Origin: Meiothermus sp.
GTDB taxonomy: Bacteria > Deinococcota > Deinococci > Deinococcales > Thermaceae
NCBI RefSeq assembly: GCF_025056915.1
Contig: NZ_JANWVH010000030.1
Location: 1-32,085, forward strand
Direction of reading: 5' to 3'
Length of the DNA stretch: 32,085 nucleotides
Below, piece after piece: positions 30,780-32,085 of this stretch (positions are counted from its first letter, which is position 1; the number at the start of each line of letters is the position of its first letter). The notes under the pieces were generated by a model. It saw only the letters and a list, made by a program, of their open reading frames with translations. It was not told the origin of the DNA and did no database searches. A program made the position numbers and the translations under genes.

Positions 30780-31730
30780 ATGCAAGGAGCCAAGGTTCTA
30801 GTCGTTGACGACAGTACCAGCGTACGAAAAGTGCTGGAGAAGCTGTTGTCTTCCCGTGGCCTGATCGTCACGACCAGCGAGTCTGCCGAACAGGGCCTCG
30901 AGGCGGTCAGTCACAACACACCCCAACTGATAATCGCCGATGTGGTCATGCCCGGCATGAGCGGTTTTGAGCTCTGCCAGATGCTCAAAATGCGCGAGTC
31001 TACCAAGGCCGTGCCGGTCATTCTGATTTCGGGCATCATCAACGAGGGCGTGGTGGCGCAAGCCCAACAGGCGGGGGCTTTCGATGTGGTCTCCAAACCC
31101 TTCACCCCCGACGACCTCTTCCCCAAAATCGAGCGGGCCCTCAACGCGGCCAAACTGGCCAGCCCTGCTCTCAGCGAGCCACCACCAGCCCCCAGCCCGG
31201 CTGTAGCACCCGCTTTCACAGCCGCTCCCGCCGCAAGCCCTGTTTCACCCGCCTCTACGCATATCTCGCCCGCTGCGGTTTCAGCCAGCCAGGCCGAACC
31301 TGCTGTCGTGCCCCAGGCGGCTCCTTTGCCCGTTCCACCCAGCGCCAGCCCGGCTCTCGAGCCAGCCCACCCGCCAGCACTCGTGGAAGCGCTGCGGCCC
31401 TTCTTAGACAAGCCCGAGATTGAAAGTGTTCTGGTGATGAGCAATGCAGGTCAGTTGCTGGCGTGGCTGGGCCAGAGCATGGACGAACCCGACCTGCTGG
31501 CCACCTACCTGCACACCATGCTCTCCATCTCGAGCGTCATGGGCGAAAAATACCACCTCTCTTCTATACAAAGCCTGGTTCTGGAGTATCTTGGCAAAAC
31601 CCTGATGGTCAACCGCATCAGCGACAAAACTTCACTGGTGCTCATGCTGCGTGGCACCGGTGGAACGGGTGTCATACGTTATCTGGTGCTCAAACAAATG
31701 CCTCAGCTTAAGGCCGTGTTGGGGGAGTAA
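30780..31730 (+). CDS. Response regulator with C-terminal roadblock/LC7 domain
   Basis: It has 316 residues in three parts. A complete receiver (1-120) has D10-D11, phospho-acceptor D54 in IIADVVMPGMSG and a lysine in VVSKPFTP. A long low-complexity linker rich in P, A and S (about 127-200) follows, and then a roadblock/LC7-like domain (about 201-316, from LVEALRPFLDKPEIESVLVM to the end). Roadblock proteins such as MglB act as GTPase-activating partners of MglA, which sets pole identity of pili. The fusion would let CheA phosphorylation control such a GTPase; this is inference, and no MglA gene is in the window. GAGG precedes the ATG. A strong terminator follows 15 bp after the stop. Confidence 0.85.
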   Translation: MQGAKVLVVDDSTSVRKVLEKLLSSRGLIVTTSESAEQGLEAVSHNTPQLIIADVVMPGMSGFELCQMLKMRESTKAVPVILISGIINEGVVAQAQQAGAFDVVSKPFTPDDLFPKIERALNAAKLASPALSEPPPAPSPAVAPAFTAAPAASPVSPASTHISPAAVSASQAEPAVVPQAAPLPVPPSASPALEPAHPPALVEALRPFLDKPEIESVLVMSNAGQLLAWLGQSMDEPDLLATYLHTMLSISSVMGEKYHLSSIQSLVLEYLGKTLMVNRISDKTSLVLMLRGTGGTGVIRYLVLKQMPQLKAVLGE

Positions 31731-31745
31731 CCCATCCCCTATCCG

Positions 31746-31778
31746 CGCAGGAGGCCCTAAACCTCCTGCGTTTTTCTG
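31746..31778 (+). terminator. Rho-independent terminator after the receiver-roadblock gene
   Basis: Arms CGCAGGAGG and CCTCCTGCG form a perfect 9-bp stem around CCCTAAA, followed by TTTTTCTGTT. It insulates the chemosensory region from the rRNA promoter 14 bp further on. Confidence 0.93.
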
Positions 31779-31791
31779 TTGCTCAGAGGTG

Positions 31792-31820
31792 TTGACAGAT
31801 TTTGGAGTATTCGGTACTCT
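31792..31820 (+). promoter_or_regulatory. Predicted promoter of the 23S rRNA operon
   Basis: TTGACA (31792-31797), 17 bases, then TACTCT (31815-31820). GAGTA and TACTC around the -10 form a small dyad. No promoter repeats or clear upstream AT-rich element are seen. Confidence 0.7.
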
Positions 31821-31985
31821 CTTCGTTGCGCCCTGCGAGGCAGCGGGTGCGAGGATCATGACAAAGGGGTAGAAGAGAGGGGAAGGAAGTCCATCCTGGA
31901 CGCTCCATTGTGCGAACGATGGGGAGGTTTAGGGTGGGTGTGAATAGACCTGATTCTTCAGGGGCGACCCTGGGGAGGGAATAAA
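31821..31985 (+). other. Leader of the 23S rRNA precursor
   Basis: About 160 bases between the promoter and the mature rRNA. It contains a hairpin with a GNRA-type loop (31905-31922, CCATTGT / ACGATGG closing GCGA, one G-U pair) and a smaller GTCCA / TGGAC hairpin just before it. The last ~50 bases would pair with the 3' trailer, which lies outside the window, to form the processing stem. No boxA sequence was recognised. Confidence 0.55.
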
Positions 31986-32085
31986 GGTCAAGATAGAACG
32001 GGCACACGGAGGATGCCCTGGCACCTAAGCCGATGAAGGACGTGATTACCTGCGAAAAGCCCGGTGGAGCTGGTAGTAAGCCTTG
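31986..32085 (+). rRNA. 23S ribosomal RNA, 5' end (continues beyond the window)
   Basis: The sequence GGTCAAGATAGAACGGGCAC, then ACGGAGGATGCC-TGGCAC, GCCGATGAAGGACGTG and CCTGCGA-AAGC matches the universally conserved start of bacterial 23S rRNA and reads like the Thermus 23S start from memory. Only the first 100 bases are present. It has its own promoter and no 16S or tRNA upstream, consistent with the split rRNA operons of Thermus and Meiothermus. Confidence 0.95.

Noticed and set aside
1-32085. CRISPR arrays, insertion-sequence transposases, phage or plasmid genes
   Set aside because: None was seen on either strand; the only repeats are the two intergenic families and protein-internal repeats.

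Overview
The window looks like chromosomal DNA from a Meiothermus-type member of the Deinococcus-Thermus group. This is inferred from four things: high GC; a 23S rRNA gene with its own promoter and no 16S gene in front, as is usual in Thermus and Meiothermus; protein sequences that read as Thermaceae-like; and a very high frequency of the hexamer CTCGAG. No database search was possible, so family names rest on visible motifs and the genus is a best guess.

Layout. (1) 1-6607, minus strand: a peptide-type ABC importer in the order binding protein, permease, permease, ATPase, ATPase (the last cut by the window edge). A TTGACA promoter lies upstream, and a perfect 28-bp palindrome sits between the binding-protein and permease genes. 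Both permeases carry extra membrane segments. (2) 6812-8639, minus strand: secG with a terminator, tRNA-Leu(CAA), and lnt. (3) 8640-13058: a metallophosphoesterase-like protein that has lost metal ligands, a MobA-like nucleotidyltransferase, a pair of small unknown proteins, a UPF0173 metallo-hydrolase and a soluble Ser/Thr kinase. (4) 13059-15800: an acetyl-CoA-synthetase-like gene bracketed by two inverted copies of a ~200-bp folded repeat. (5) 15871-20501: a Lys/Ala/Pro histone-like protein, a long gene-poor stretch, a bacterial dynamin-like GTPase, a half-size MFS protein and two universal stress proteins. (6) 20739-31730, plus strand: a type-IV-pilus-type chemosensory cluster. It encodes a CheY-like receiver, CheW, a free-standing MHYT membrane sensor, two PilJ-like chemoreceptors, a hybrid CheA with two HPt domains and a receiver, a PATAN/DUF4388 protein with a dead receiver-like domain and, after a repeat-filled gap, a receiver-roadblock fusion. 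(7) 31792-32085: promoter, leader and first 100 bases of a 23S rRNA gene.

How the parts work together. The chemosensory genes are tightly spaced (4-bp overlap, gaps of 3-50 bp) and probably form one operon. MHYT and the two receptors would feed the CheW-CheA complex. CheA would phosphorylate its own receiver, the stand-alone receiver and the receiver-roadblock protein. PATAN and roadblock are output modules associated with pilus and polarity control (MglA-type GTPases) rather than with flagella. No cheR or cheB is present, so adaptation enzymes, if any, lie elsewhere.

The least explained features are two families of intergenic repeats. Family A has four copies, including one lacking the core and one fragment. 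Family B has three degenerate copies. They occupy intergenic gaps at 8.7-9.9 kb, 13.2 kb, 15.6 kb and 30.5 kb. The MHYT-containing receptor block, the receiver-roadblock fusion and repeat family A are the best candidates for something under-described.
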